Source: Thalassococcus profundi (GTDB lineage Bacteria; Pseudomonadota; Alphaproteobacteria; Rhodobacterales; Rhodobacteraceae). Taken from it: a stretch of DNA of 64,000 nt. Below the pieces are notes generated by a model. It was not told the DNA's origin, did no database searches, and was given only the letters and a program-made list of their open reading frames with translations. This document shows positions 54,157 through 63,384 of the stretch, one piece after another. The stretch lies in contig NZ_QPMK01000003.1 of assembly GCF_003344785.1 (NCBI RefSeq), positions 106,877 to 170,876 of the forward strand, in the 5' to 3' direction. How positions within the stretch are numbered: the stretch's first letter is position 1; each line of letters opens with the position of its first letter. Made by a program: the position numbers and the translations under genes.

Positions 54157-54175
54157 GACCGCCGGCCGGGCGGTC
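54157..54175 (-). terminator. Hairpin overlapping the DUF1206 gene stop
   Basis: GACCGCC / GGCGGTC, 7-bp stem, GGCCG loop, lying against the stop codon (54174-54176) of the leftward gene. No T run is evident. Confidence 0.4.
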
Positions 54176-55022
54176 AGGCGGCGGCTTCGCGGGCCTTGTC
54201 CTTGGCGCGGGTGGCCAGCGTCTTGATGTCCGGATCGGCGCAGCGCGGCACGATCCGGTAGGCGGCCTCGACGAAGTTCTCGACGGCGAAGGCAATGAGG
54301 CCAAGCGCCGTCACGCCAAGCAGGATACGACCGTAGGCGACGCTGCGCAGCTGCTCCAGCGCGGCGCCGACGCCGCCCGCTTCGGAGGCGTCCGCGGTCC
54401 AGCCCGCCAGCACGATCAGCGCGCCGATGATGCCGATGACGACGCCCTGCGCGACGAATCCGAATTTCATCACCGGATTCAGCTTCTGCGTCGTCGGCGT
54501 CAGGCGCAGCGCGGATTTGTATTTTTCGCTCAGTCCCTTATGGGCGTAGTAGATGCCGGCGGCGATGGTAATGAGGCCGACCGCGATGACCACTGCCTTG
54601 CCATAGGGCAAGGACATCAGGCGCTGGGTCCAGTCCTGCGCGCCGCTGCCACCGCTGCCGCCGCCCATGGCCAGGCCCGCGACGGAGAGGCCGATACCGG
54701 CGTGGAGCAGCCCGGTGATGGTCTGCCCGGCGCGGGCGACGAGGCCCTTGGCGTCGGTGCCTTCGTCTTCGAGGTCATAGGCCGCGCAGATCAGCCGCCA
54801 GAGGCAGTAGCAGATCAGCCCCGCCGCGATCACCCAGAGCAGCGCCGTGCCCCAGGGCGCCGCCCGCAGGGTCGCGAGCGCCCCGGTGGTGCCCTCGGCA
54901 TTGCCGCTCCAGAGAGCGGCGGTCAGGGCAAGGCTGCCGGTGATGGCGTAGGTGATCCCGCGGGCGGCATAGCCCAGGCGCATCACCGGGATGACGAAGG
55001 ACGGGGGTGTGTCTGCGGACAT
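54174..55022 (-). CDS. DUF1206 membrane protein
   Basis: 282 residues with six predicted membrane helices arranged as three similar pairs, for example MRLGYAARGITYAITGSLAL, ITGLLHAGIGLSVAGLAM and MKFGFVAQGVVIGIIGALIV; the repeated G(Y/F)xARG-like start of each pair marks DUF1206. Function unknown. Between glyQ-DUF6446 and glyS on the same strand. Confidence 0.85.
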   Translation of the reverse strand: MSADTPPSFVIPVMRLGYAARGITYAITGSLALTAALWSGNAEGTTGALATLRAAPWGTALLWVIAAGLICYCLWRLICAAYDLEDEGTDAKGLVARAGQTITGLLHAGIGLSVAGLAMGGGSGGSGAQDWTQRLMSLPYGKAVVIAVGLITIAAGIYYAHKGLSEKYKSALRLTPTTQKLNPVMKFGFVAQGVVIGIIGALIVLAGWTADASEAGGVGAALEQLRSVAYGRILLGVTALGLIAFAVENFVEAAYRIVPRCADPDIKTLATRAKDKAREAAA

Positions 55023-55114
55023 GACGGACGCTCCTTCGCAAAGAAGCGCATGAGCGGCGGGCGGAGTTCCCGCCAAGGGCGAAATTCGGCGGGCGGCGGC
55101 GACCGGTCCGGCGA

Positions 55115-55636
55115 TCAGTTCTCGCGCGGCGGGCAGGTCGGGTCGAGCGGCGAGCCGTCATAACTCTTGTCGCCGCAGTCGTTTACCTCGTGCCAGACGT
55201 AGCCGCGTCCGTCCTGGGTCACGGCCACGACGCGGTCGATGCCGTATTCGAGGTTGCGCTGGCTCAGGAACACCTTGGCGCGCCCCTCTGCCAGATCTTC
55301 GCCGATGGCCTCGGCGTCGAAACAGTCGAACCAGCCCGGCGCGACACGCGGCGCCGCGCCGGTATAGGGCGCATAGATGTCCTCGAGCGTGCCGAGCCCG
55401 GTGGGCGTGGTGAAACAGGCGCGGTAGCGGATCGGAGAGCTGTCGGCGTCGATGGCGCGGAAATCCTCGTAAAGGATGGTTTCGGGCGTGTCGCCGTTCA
55501 GAGGCGTGAGCTGCACGTCGTCGCTGCCGGTGGGCACGACCTCTTCGTAATAGGCGTAGACCTGCAGATAATACATGCCTGCGCCCGCCAGAACGGCAGC
55601 GACGACAATGAGGAGGACGAGGACCTTTCCGGTCAC
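55115..55636 (-). CDS. DUF6446-like membrane-anchored protein
   Basis: 173 residues with an N-terminal membrane anchor ([21 protein letters not shown]) and a periplasmic domain with a four-Cys pattern: [29 protein letters not shown] and PTCPPREN. I recall this as DUF6446 of Rhodobacterales. The GTG start overlaps the glyQ stop (GTGA), so it is translationally coupled to glyQ. Function unknown. Confidence 0.75.
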   Translation of the reverse strand: MTGKVLVLLIVVAAVLAGAGMYYLQVYAYYEEVVPTGSDDVQLTPLNGDTPETILYEDFRAIDADSSPIRYRACFTTPTGLGTLEDIYAPYTGAAPRVAPGWFDCFDAEAIGEDLAEGRAKVFLSQRNLEYGIDRVVAVTQDGRGYVWHEVNDCGDKSYDGSPLDPTCPPREN

Positions 55637-56556
55637 GCCGCCGCCCCGTCTTGCTGGCTTGCGACGACCGCGTCGGCGCAAAGCTTGGCGAGCGCCCGGA
55701 CGCGGCCGATATAGGCCTGCCGCTCGGTGACCGAGATCACGCCGCGCGCATCCAGCAGGTTGAAGAGATGGCTGGCCTTGATGCACTGGTCGTAGGCAGG
55801 CTGCGCCATGACGATGCGGCGTCCGGTCTTGGGATCGACCTCGGGCTGGTCGAGGATGCGCTGGCATTCGCGTTCGGCGTCGACGAAATGCTGCAACAGC
55901 ATGTCGGTATCCGCCACGTCGAAATTCCAGCGCGCGTATTGCGCCTCGGCCTCGCGGAAGACGTCGCCGTAGGTCAGCGGGATCGGCGCATCGGGTGCGT
56001 TGAACGGCATCTCGTTGCCGTCGTCGTGCCCCAGCACGTACATCGCCAGTCGTTCGAGCCCGTAGGTCAGCTCGCCCGACACCGGGGCGCAGTCATGGCC
56101 GCCGACCTGCTGGAAATAGGTGAACTGCGACACTTCCATGCCGTCGCACCAGACCTCCCAGCCCAGGCCCCAGGCGCCCAGCGTCGGGCTTTCCCAGTCG
56201 TCCTCGACAAAGCGGATGTCGTGCATCTCCATGTCGATGCCGATGGCTTCGAGAGAGCCGAGGTAGAGCGCCTGCAGGTCCGGCGGCGAGGGTTTGATGA
56301 TGACCTGGTACTGGTAGTAGTGCTGCCAGCGGTTCGGACTGTCTCCGTAGCGCCCGTCGGTGGGCCGCCGCGACGGCTGCACATAGGCTGCGGCCCAGGG
56401 CGTGGGCCCGAGGCTGCGCAGCGTGGTGGCCGGGTGGAAGGTGCCGGCGCCGACCTCCATGTCGTAGGGTTGCAGCACGGCACAGCCCTTGTCCGCCCAG
56501 TAGGTCTGGAGGCGCAGGATGATGTCCTGGAAACTGCGGGGTTTGTCTGCTGTCAT
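55633..56556 (-). CDS. glyQ: Glycyl-tRNA synthetase alpha subunit
   Basis: Catalytic alpha subunit forming Gly-AMP and charging tRNA(Gly). 307 residues. Signature [18 protein letters not shown], then [36 protein letters not shown] and [20 protein letters not shown]. First gene of the glyQ-DUF6446-DUF1206-glyS-PPDK-like run. An inverted repeat lies in the 186-nt divergent region upstream. Confidence 0.97.
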   Translation of the reverse strand: MTADKPRSFQDIILRLQTYWADKGCAVLQPYDMEVGAGTFHPATTLRSLGPTPWAAAYVQPSRRPTDGRYGDSPNRWQHYYQYQVIIKPSPPDLQALYLGSLEAIGIDMEMHDIRFVEDDWESPTLGAWGLGWEVWCDGMEVSQFTYFQQVGGHDCAPVSGELTYGLERLAMYVLGHDDGNEMPFNAPDAPIPLTYGDVFREAEAQYARWNFDVADTDMLLQHFVDAERECQRILDQPEVDPKTGRRIVMAQPAYDQCIKASHLFNLLDARGVISVTERQAYIGRVRALAKLCADAVVASQQDGAAA

Positions 56557-56613
56557 GTCGATCCGGCCCGGCCTGTCTGAATATCCTGCCTGCTTAGGAT
56601 GCGGGGGGCCGGG

Positions 56614-56644
56614 GGTCAATTAGGCCACGATGGGTAAATTGACC
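56614..56644. promoter_or_regulatory. Inverted repeat GGTCAATT-N15-AATTGACC between glyQ and the pseudoprotease gene
   Basis: Perfect 8-bp arms at 56614-56621 and 56637-56644, 15-nt gap, 58 nt before the glyQ start and about 100 nt before the divergent gene. Arm-to-arm spacing (23 nt) puts both on the same face of the helix, as for a dimeric regulator. Confidence 0.4.
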
Positions 56645-56742
56645 ATGGTGTCACGCGGATTTGGGGTGCAGAGCCTGCAGTCTTTGCTAAACATTGCCCT
56701 GATAACACCAGAGACCGAAGCGGTTCGGGGACAATTGCAGGT

Positions 56743-58512
56743 ATGATGCGGAATTTTTGGATTGGATGTGCGGCGCTGCTTTGGGCGGCGGGGGCGGCGG
56801 TCGCCCAGGATGTGGCCTTTATCCAGGTGGAGGCGCAGCCGTCGCTGCGCCGGGCCGAGGAACGGGCGCGCGACTATGCCTCGTATTTGCAGGATGTGAA
56901 CGGATTTGCCCTGGGCGGCGGCTGGTACAGCATCGCGCTGGGGCCTTACGACCCCGACGAGGCGCAGGCGCTGTTGCAGCGCTTGCGGGCGCAGGGGCAG
57001 GTGCCGCGCGACAGCTATCTGGCCGCACCCGACGATTTCCAGCGCCGTTTCTGGCCGGTGGGTGCCGGGCCGGTGGTGATCGACCGCGCGCTCGAGGCGC
57101 CCGACACCGACCTTGAGCAGGCTTTGGCCGCAGTCGAAGACCCGGCGCAGGCCGATCCAGCGCAGACCGATCCCGCGCCCGCGCCGGTGATCGACGAAAC
57201 CCCGCGCGAGGCGCGGGCGAGCGAGGCGCGGCTCAACCGCGCCGAACGCGAGCAGTTGCAGATCGCGCTGCGGTGGGCCGGCTACTACAACGCCGCCATC
57301 GACGGCGCCTTCGGCCGCGGCACCCGCGGGTCGATGGCCGACTGGCAGGCCGCCAACGGCTTCGAGGCGACCGGCATCCTGACGACGATGCAGCGCTCCG
57401 AACTGCTGCGGCAGTACAACGCCGTGCTCGACGGGATGGGCATGGAGGTGGTGAGCGAACCGCGCGCCGGTGTCGTCATGCAGATGCCCATGGGCGTGGT
57501 GGAATTCGCCAAGTACGAATCGCCCTTCGTGCATTACGACGCCAGCACCGACCTTGGCGCGCGCGTCCTGCTGATCAGCCAGCCGGGCGATCAGGACACG
57601 CTCTACGGTCTTTACGAGATCATGCAGACGCTGGAGATCGTGCCGCTGGAGGGCGACCGCGAGCGGCGCGCGAACGGGTTTACCCTGACAGGGGCCAACG
57701 CCCGGATCGTTTCGCATACCGAGGCGCGGCTCGAGGGTGGGGCGATCAAGGGCTTTACCCTGATCTGGCCCGCCGGGGACGAGGAACGACGCACCCGTGT
57801 GCTGGGCCTCATGCAAAGCAGCTTCGACACGACGGCGCCGGTGCTGGACCCCGCAGCCGTTTCCGAAGAGATGCCGTCGGTCGACCTGTTGTCGGGCCTG
57901 CAGGTGCGCCGGCCCAAGCTGACCGCCTCGGGTTTCTACGTGAATGCGGCGGGCGACGTGGTGACATCGGCCGAGGCGGTGGAGGCTTGCGGGCGCATCA
58001 CGCTCGACGGTGTGCACGATGCGCAGGTGACCGCCAGCGACGCCGCCTCGGGCATCGCGGTGCTGCGGCCCACGACCCGGCTGGCGCCGCAATCGGTGGC
58101 GGCCTTCCGCAACGGGCGTCCGCGCCTGCAGTCCGAAGTGGCGGTCGCGGGTTATTCCTTCGGCGGCGTGCTCAGCAAGCCGAGCATGACCTTCGGCACG
58201 CTGGAGGATCTGCGTGGCCTCGGCGGTGAAGAGAACGTCAAGCGGCTGGCGCTGGCCTCCTTGCCCGGCGATGCTGGCGGACCGGTTTTGGATGCCGGTG
58301 GCGCCGTGCTGGGGATGCTGCTGCCGCGTGAAGAGGGCGGACGGCAACTGCCCGAAGAGGTCAGCTTTGCCGCCAAGGCCGAGGATATCCGCGCGGTGCT
58401 GAGCCGGGCGGGGATCACGGCGGATGCCACCGAAAGCATCGGCGTCATGGCACCCGAGGACCTGACCGCGGTGGCCTCCGGCATGACGGTGCTGGTGAGC
58501 TGCTGGGAATAA
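56743..58512 (+). CDS. Secreted trypsin-fold pseudoprotease with peptidoglycan-binding domain
   Basis: 589 residues: signal peptide 1-21, a SPOR-like segment about 25-105 (GGGWYSIALGPYDPDEAQALL), PG_binding_1 about 166-225 (LQIALRWAGYYNAAIDGAFG), a middle region, and a trypsin-like domain about 395-560. The catalytic triad is missing: the His position reads TSAEAV (Glu411), the Asp position ASGIAVL (Gly437) and the Ser position GDAGGP (Ala511 instead of Ser). It probably binds rather than cuts, perhaps a scaffold at the cell wall. Divergent from glyQ. Confidence 0.82.
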   Translation: MMRNFWIGCAALLWAAGAAVAQDVAFIQVEAQPSLRRAEERARDYASYLQDVNGFALGGGWYSIALGPYDPDEAQALLQRLRAQGQVPRDSYLAAPDDFQRRFWPVGAGPVVIDRALEAPDTDLEQALAAVEDPAQADPAQTDPAPAPVIDETPREARASEARLNRAEREQLQIALRWAGYYNAAIDGAFGRGTRGSMADWQAANGFEATGILTTMQRSELLRQYNAVLDGMGMEVVSEPRAGVVMQMPMGVVEFAKYESPFVHYDASTDLGARVLLISQPGDQDTLYGLYEIMQTLEIVPLEGDRERRANGFTLTGANARIVSHTEARLEGGAIKGFTLIWPAGDEERRTRVLGLMQSSFDTTAPVLDPAAVSEEMPSVDLLSGLQVRRPKLTASGFYVNAAGDVVTSAEAVEACGRITLDGVHDAQVTASDAASGIAVLRPTTRLAPQSVAAFRNGRPRLQSEVAVAGYSFGGVLSKPSMTFGTLEDLRGLGGEENVKRLALASLPGDAGGPVLDAGGAVLGMLLPREEGGRQLPEEVSFAAKAEDIRAVLSRAGITADATESIGVMAPEDLTAVASGMTVLVSCWE

Positions 58513-58545
58513 GCGCGGCGGCGCGCCGCGGGAGACCGCGGCGCG

Positions 58546-59466
58546 TCAACCGCGGCCGAAGAGCCGCATCAGCGCGCCCCACTGGCTGAGCAGGACGCCC
58601 GCCAGAATCAGCACCAGCGCGACCAGCAGGCTCGCGCCCGCCGGTTCGCCCAGGAACACCACGCCCAGCAGCACCGACCAGAGCGGCACCTGGTAATTTG
58701 TCAGCGACATGAACACCGGCCCCGCTGACCGGATCACCAGCACCCGCAACAGGTTCGCACCCGCCGTGGGGACCAGCCCGAGAAATGCCAGCACCGCCAG
58801 TGTCTGCGGGCCGGGCAGGGGCGGCGGACCTTCGACTGCCCAGGCGGCAGGGAGCACGATCGCCGCGCCGAAAATCAGTGGCATTGCGGCAAGGCCGATC
58901 GGGTCGATGGGCGGCAGGCGGCGCATGGTTACAGAGCTCACCGCGTAGCAGGCCGCCGCAGACAGGCAGGCCAGACGGCCCAACGGCTCCTGCACCGCGC
59001 CCGAGGACACGAAGGCCTGGCCGCCGATCAGCACCACCACGCCAACAAAGCCGATGGCGAACCCCACAGCGCGGCGCAGGTGCATCCGCTCCCCTGGCAC
59101 GAAAAAATGCGCAAGCGGCAGCACCATCAGCGCCACCGCCGCCATGGACACCCCGGCGAAACCGCTGGTCACGTATTGCTGCCCCCAGCTCAGTGCCATG
59201 AACGGCACCGCAGAACTGAGCGCGCCGATGGCCGCAAGCGTGCCCCAGGGGCGGGCGTCGGTCAGAAAGAGGCGAAAGCCGCGCAGCCCCCAGATCGCCA
59301 GCGTCAACAGCATGGCAAAGGTGATGCGGAAGGCCGCAAGCCAGAGCGGCGTCACGCCCGCAAGCGCCAGTTCGATGACGAGAAAGGTCGCCCCCCAGAC
59401 AAGCCCGAGGGTGAGCACCATCAGCCAGCTGCGGGCCGTGATCTCGGGTGCTGTTTGCCCGGTCAT
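58546..59466 (-). CDS. EamA/DMT family transporter
   Basis: 306 residues with ten predicted membrane helices in two EamA repeats (MVLTLGLVWGATFLVIELAL; LLGVVFLGEPAGASLLVALV). The family exports amino acids and other small metabolites; the cargo is not predictable. Convergent with the pseudoprotease gene, 33 nt apart; divergent from the 25-residue gene. Confidence 0.9.
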   Translation of the reverse strand: MTGQTAPEITARSWLMVLTLGLVWGATFLVIELALAGVTPLWLAAFRITFAMLLTLAIWGLRGFRLFLTDARPWGTLAAIGALSSAVPFMALSWGQQYVTSGFAGVSMAAVALMVLPLAHFFVPGERMHLRRAVGFAIGFVGVVVLIGGQAFVSSGAVQEPLGRLACLSAAACYAVSSVTMRRLPPIDPIGLAAMPLIFGAAIVLPAAWAVEGPPPLPGPQTLAVLAFLGLVPTAGANLLRVLVIRSAGPVFMSLTNYQVPLWSVLLGVVFLGEPAGASLLVALVLILAGVLLSQWGALMRLFGRG

Positions 59467-59521
59467 TCAGCAGACATTCGGCAGATGCCGAAACGGCGGG
59501 CTTCACAAGCGGCACCGCGAC

Positions 59522-59549
59522 TTGCGCCGCCGGGGCTTTCCGCTAGATT
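59522..59549 (+). promoter_or_regulatory. Candidate promoter for the two tiny membrane-protein genes
   Basis: TTGCGC (59522-59527), 16 nt, TAGATT (59544-59549), in an AT-richer stretch 28 nt before the 25-residue ORF start. Confidence 0.35.
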
Positions 59550-59576
59550 TGATTTCATAATAAGGGAGAGCTTCCG

Positions 59577-59654
59577 ATGTTCTATATTCTGCCGATCGTC
59601 ATTCTTCTGGCCCTGCTCGCATGGTGCGTGCTGCAACTCAAGGACGACATGTAA
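59577..59654 (+). CDS. 25-residue single-helix membrane microprotein
   Basis: ATG at 59577, 25 codons, TAA. Begins MFYILPIVILLALLAWCV and ends KDDM: one membrane helix with a short charged C-terminal tail. AGGGAGAG lies about 9 nt upstream. Size and layout recall small accessory subunits of membrane complexes (CydX/CcoS-like), but nothing in the sequence names a partner. Confidence 0.6.
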   Translation: MFYILPIVILLALLAWCVLQLKDDM

Positions 59655-59699
59655 CGCCTGCGTCTTTGACCACGTTCGCGTGACCTTGGGGAACCGGGG

Positions 59700-59735
59700 C
59701 TCTCGCGGGGTGTTTCCGTTGCTGAAACGCGAGAG
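59700..59735 (+). promoter_or_regulatory. Hairpin covering the ribosome site of the 50-residue gene
   Basis: CTCTCGCG (59700-59707) pairs with CGCGAGAG (59728-59735), enclosing an inner TTTC/GAAA stem. The 3' arm includes the first part of the Shine-Dalgarno GAGAGGAGA that serves the ATG at 59745, so folding could restrict initiation. Confidence 0.5.
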
Positions 59736-59744
59736 GAGACACCC

Positions 59745-59897
59745 ATGGATTTCTTTTTCATCGTGCCGGTTCTGGCACTCATGACCATGTTCGCCGTCAT
59801 CGTGATGGCGATCAAAAGCAAGCACGACACCGAAAAGCGTCTGGCGAGCGCCGAGGCACCGAAAAGCAGCCTGGCTGCGGACGGCCCTTCGAAGTAA
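59745..59897 (+). CDS. 50-residue single-helix membrane protein
   Basis: ATG at 59745, 50 codons, TAA. Starts MDFFFIVPVLALMTMFAVI, a membrane helix, then a charged tail (KSKHDTEKRLASAEAPKSS) ending GPSK. Ribosome site GAGAGGAGA, partly inside a hairpin. It follows the 25-residue gene by 90 nt and shares a phenylalanine/valine-rich helix style. Ended by the terminator at 59915-59949. Function unknown. Confidence 0.65.
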   Translation: MDFFFIVPVLALMTMFAVIVMAIKSKHDTEKRLASAEAPKSSLAADGPSK

Positions 59898-59914
59898 GTG
59901 ATGTTGGAAATGCA

Positions 59915-59949
59915 AAGGACCCCGGCGCAGCGCCGGGGTCCTTCTTTTT
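59915..59949. terminator. Strong bidirectional terminator between the 50-residue gene and ilvC
   Basis: 13-bp stem AAGGACCCCGGCG / CGCCGGGGTCCTT, CAG loop, followed by CTTTTT on the plus strand. It separates two convergent genes, ending both transcripts. Confidence 0.85.
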
Positions 59950-59952
59950 GGC

Positions 59953-61083
<1,131 letters not shown>

Positions 61084-61108
61084 TCAGAGCCGAAAGAAGG
61101 AAAATTTC

Positions 61109-61564
61109 ATGCTCGATGACAGCGACAGGCGCATTCTGCGGCACATGCAGGCGGAACCCGAGATGCCTGCGGCGGACCTGGCCGAACGGGCCGGGGTCAC
61201 GTCGTCGACCCTGGCGCGGCGGCTGGACCGGATGCGCTCTGCGGGTGTCCTGCGCGGGGTGCGCGGGGTGATCAACTGGCCCGCGCTCGGCTACGAGGTC
61301 GAGGTGTCCTTGCGCATCACGCTCGACAAGACCCAGGGCCGCGCCTTCGACGATTTCATCGAAGGCGCGCGCGCGGTGCCCGAAGTGATCGAGATCCAGA
61401 CCTTCCTGGGCCAGGTCGATGTGCGCCTGTCGGTGATCGCGCGGGACATGCCGCATTACCAGCAGGTCTACCGCGACCGGGTGCTGACCCTGCCGCACAT
61501 CACCGATATCGAGGCGCTGATGCATGTCGCGCGGCTCAAGACCGACGAGACCCTGCCGCTATGA
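61109..61564 (+). CDS. Lrp/AsnC family regulator, first of a tandem pair
   Basis: 151 residues. N-terminal helix-turn-helix about 5-50 (MPAADLAERAGVTSSTLARR), then the RAM/AsnC ligand domain about 65-145 (EVEVSLRITLDK; VIEIQTFLGQVDVRLSVIA). Such proteins sense amino acids. It diverges from ilvC across 133 nt and has AGAAGG upstream. Eleven bases separate its stop from the second Lrp gene. Confidence 0.92.
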   Translation: MLDDSDRRILRHMQAEPEMPAADLAERAGVTSSTLARRLDRMRSAGVLRGVRGVINWPALGYEVEVSLRITLDKTQGRAFDDFIEGARAVPEVIEIQTFLGQVDVRLSVIARDMPHYQQVYRDRVLTLPHITDIEALMHVARLKTDETLPL

Positions 61565-61574
61565 GAGTGGCGCC

Positions 61575-62030
61575 ATGATCCCTATGGACGACACCGACCG
61601 GGCGCTGGTGGCGGCCCTGGCCGAGGATGCGACGCAAAGCGCGGGTGCGCTGGGACGCAGGCTGGGCCTGTCGCAGCCCGCCGCCTGGCGGCGCATTGCG
61701 CGTCTGCGCGCCGCGGGCGTATTCCGCGGGTTGCGGCTGGACCTGGACCGCGAGGCGCTGGGGTTCGGCGTGACGGTCTTCCTGGGCATCAAGCTGGCCA
61801 CCAAGGGCCGGGTCGGTCTCGACGATTTCGAACGCGCCGTGGGCGCCATCCCCGAGGTGCAGACCGTGGAGCATGTGCTGGGCATGTACGACTACCGCCT
61901 GCGGGTGGTGGCGCGCGACATCTCGGATTTCGAACGGGTGCTGCGGCGGCGGATCATGACGCTGCCCGGCGTGGGCAATGTCGATGCCAACGTGCTTCTG
62001 ACCGAGGAACGGCGCCCCGGACCGATCTGA
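61575..62030 (+). CDS. Lrp/AsnC family regulator, second of a tandem pair
   Basis: Also 151 residues, same domain order (HTH: AGALGRRLGLSQPAAWRRIA; RAM: GFGVTVFLGIKL; VEHVLGMYDYRLRVVARD). It matches its neighbour in length and layout but not closely in residues, so it looks like an old duplication or functional pair; Lrp pairs can form mixed assemblies. Eleven bases after the first gene's stop. Confidence 0.92.
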   Translation: MIPMDDTDRALVAALAEDATQSAGALGRRLGLSQPAAWRRIARLRAAGVFRGLRLDLDREALGFGVTVFLGIKLATKGRVGLDDFERAVGAIPEVQTVEHVLGMYDYRLRVVARDISDFERVLRRRIMTLPGVGNVDANVLLTEERRPGPI

Positions 62031-62033
62031 GGT

Positions 62034-63170
62034 CTACCCGGCTTTTCGCATCACCTGCGCCTCGCGCCGGGTGAGGGCGTAGCGCGACAGCGCGCCGGTG
62101 GTTTCGGTTGCCTCAAGCTCCGGAAAGAGCCGCAGGATCTCGGCGCGGGCCGTGTCGCAGGTGCTGCGCAGGGTCTGCGGGCCGGGGTAGAGCGATTCGG
62201 AGGGGCAGGCCTCGGCAAAGACGATCTGGTGATCGTCGCAGAGGAAGTGGATGTATTCGACCTCGGCGCGCGGGACGATGCGGATGCTGTCGTCGTTGAC
62301 CAGATGCTTTGCCGCGACCAGCACCTCGGCCTGGCCGAACAGAAGTTCGGCCGCTGCGCCGCGCAGCAGCATCCGGTGATTGGCCGATACCCAGAGGTCG
62401 CGCACATTGCCGAGCGCGCCCGCGCGGATGCGCACCGGCGCGTTGATCCCGGTGCCCGGCAGGCGCCGACGGCCGATCCAGCGGATCGGCTGCGGGCCGT
62501 GGTCCAGCGTCGTGACCAGGTCGCCTTCCTTCAGCGTCTCGATGAAACGCGGCCCGTTCGGCGTTTCGATCAGCGTGCCGCGGACGTAGCAGATCGGCGG
62601 CACGATGCCTTGGGTGACGTAGAGGTTGTTCTCGGTGTTGAACCAGCCGTTGCCGTCTTCCGTGGTACTGCCCTCGATCGTGCTGTTTCCGTTGTAATCG
62701 ATATCCGACACCCGGTCGATCACCAGCGTTTCGCCGTTGTTGGCCACGCCCGATAGGTCCTGCCCGGCGACCAGCAGCAGCTGGTTGATCCGCGGGGCCC
62801 CCGGATCGTCCGAGCGTAGCACGTTGGCGTTGAACCGCAGGTACTGGTCGCCGAGGCCGCTGACGTCGGACTGGATGTTGGCATACTGGCCCGGGTTTTG
62901 CGGCGCGTAGGTGTACAGCGCGGTTTCGTTGAAGTAATCCGTCGCGTTGTCATAGACGCGGATTCCGACGATGCGGCTGCTTCCGTTGACCTCGAGCGTG
63001 TCGGTGGCGTTCTCGACCAGGACGACGACGATATCATCCGCCTCGAACGGCATCTCGCCGTTGCGGATCCGGGCGATGCCCTCGTTCTCGAACCCGCCGT
63101 TCGAGCGGGTATTGACGTTTGCTCCGTCGAGAATGTTGTTCCCGAAAAGCAAAAGCTCGGTCTGCGGCAT
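62034..63170 (-). CDS. Hint-domain protein with N-terminal unknown domain
   Basis: 378 residues. Residues 1-190 are an acidic, Asn/Gly-rich domain (MPQTELLLFGNNILDGANV) without signal peptide. The Hint_2 (hedgehog/intein-like) domain runs from Cys194 (ICYVRGTLIETP) through LKEGDLVTTLDHGPQPI, SANHRMLLRG and HQIVFAEACPSESLYPG. Hint domains can cleave themselves at the Cys. Absence of a Sec signal fits type I secretion of roseobacter Hint proteins, though no RTX repeats are present. Confidence 0.82.
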   Translation of the reverse strand: MPQTELLLFGNNILDGANVNTRSNGGFENEGIARIRNGEMPFEADDIVVVLVENATDTLEVNGSSRIVGIRVYDNATDYFNETALYTYAPQNPGQYANIQSDVSGLGDQYLRFNANVLRSDDPGAPRINQLLLVAGQDLSGVANNGETLVIDRVSDIDYNGNSTIEGSTTEDGNGWFNTENNLYVTQGIVPPICYVRGTLIETPNGPRFIETLKEGDLVTTLDHGPQPIRWIGRRRLPGTGINAPVRIRAGALGNVRDLWVSANHRMLLRGAAAELLFGQAEVLVAAKHLVNDDSIRIVPRAEVEYIHFLCDDHQIVFAEACPSESLYPGPQTLRSTCDTARAEILRLFPELEATETTGALSRYALTRREAQVMRKAG

Positions 63171-63384
63171 GACTGCTCTTTGCCTGCGTTCTGGGGTCGT
63201 TGCCCCGGCGCGGCGCATTTTTGCCGCATTTGAGACAGTTTTAAGTCATTTTCTTCAAAAGGGAATCCCTTCCTGCATCAGGTTTCCCGGTGTGACGGCG
63301 AAACGACAGGCTCGCGCGCGTCGATCCGCTTTGCCAAAGCCGCGCGCGGCGGGTAGGACAGGGGCAACAAGAGGAGGATGCACG
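63171..63384. other. 214-nt divergent region between the Hint and aminotransferase genes
   Basis: No gene. Contains an AT-rich stretch (63225-63262) and a small inverted repeat AAGGG/CCCTT (63259-63271). It presumably holds both promoters; the aminotransferase has GAGGAGG 8 nt upstream of its ATG. Confidence 0.4.

Noticed and set aside
53004-55163. Long plus-strand frame opposite glyS, DUF1206 and DUF6446 genes
   Set aside because: Spans several real genes on the other strand and has no family features.
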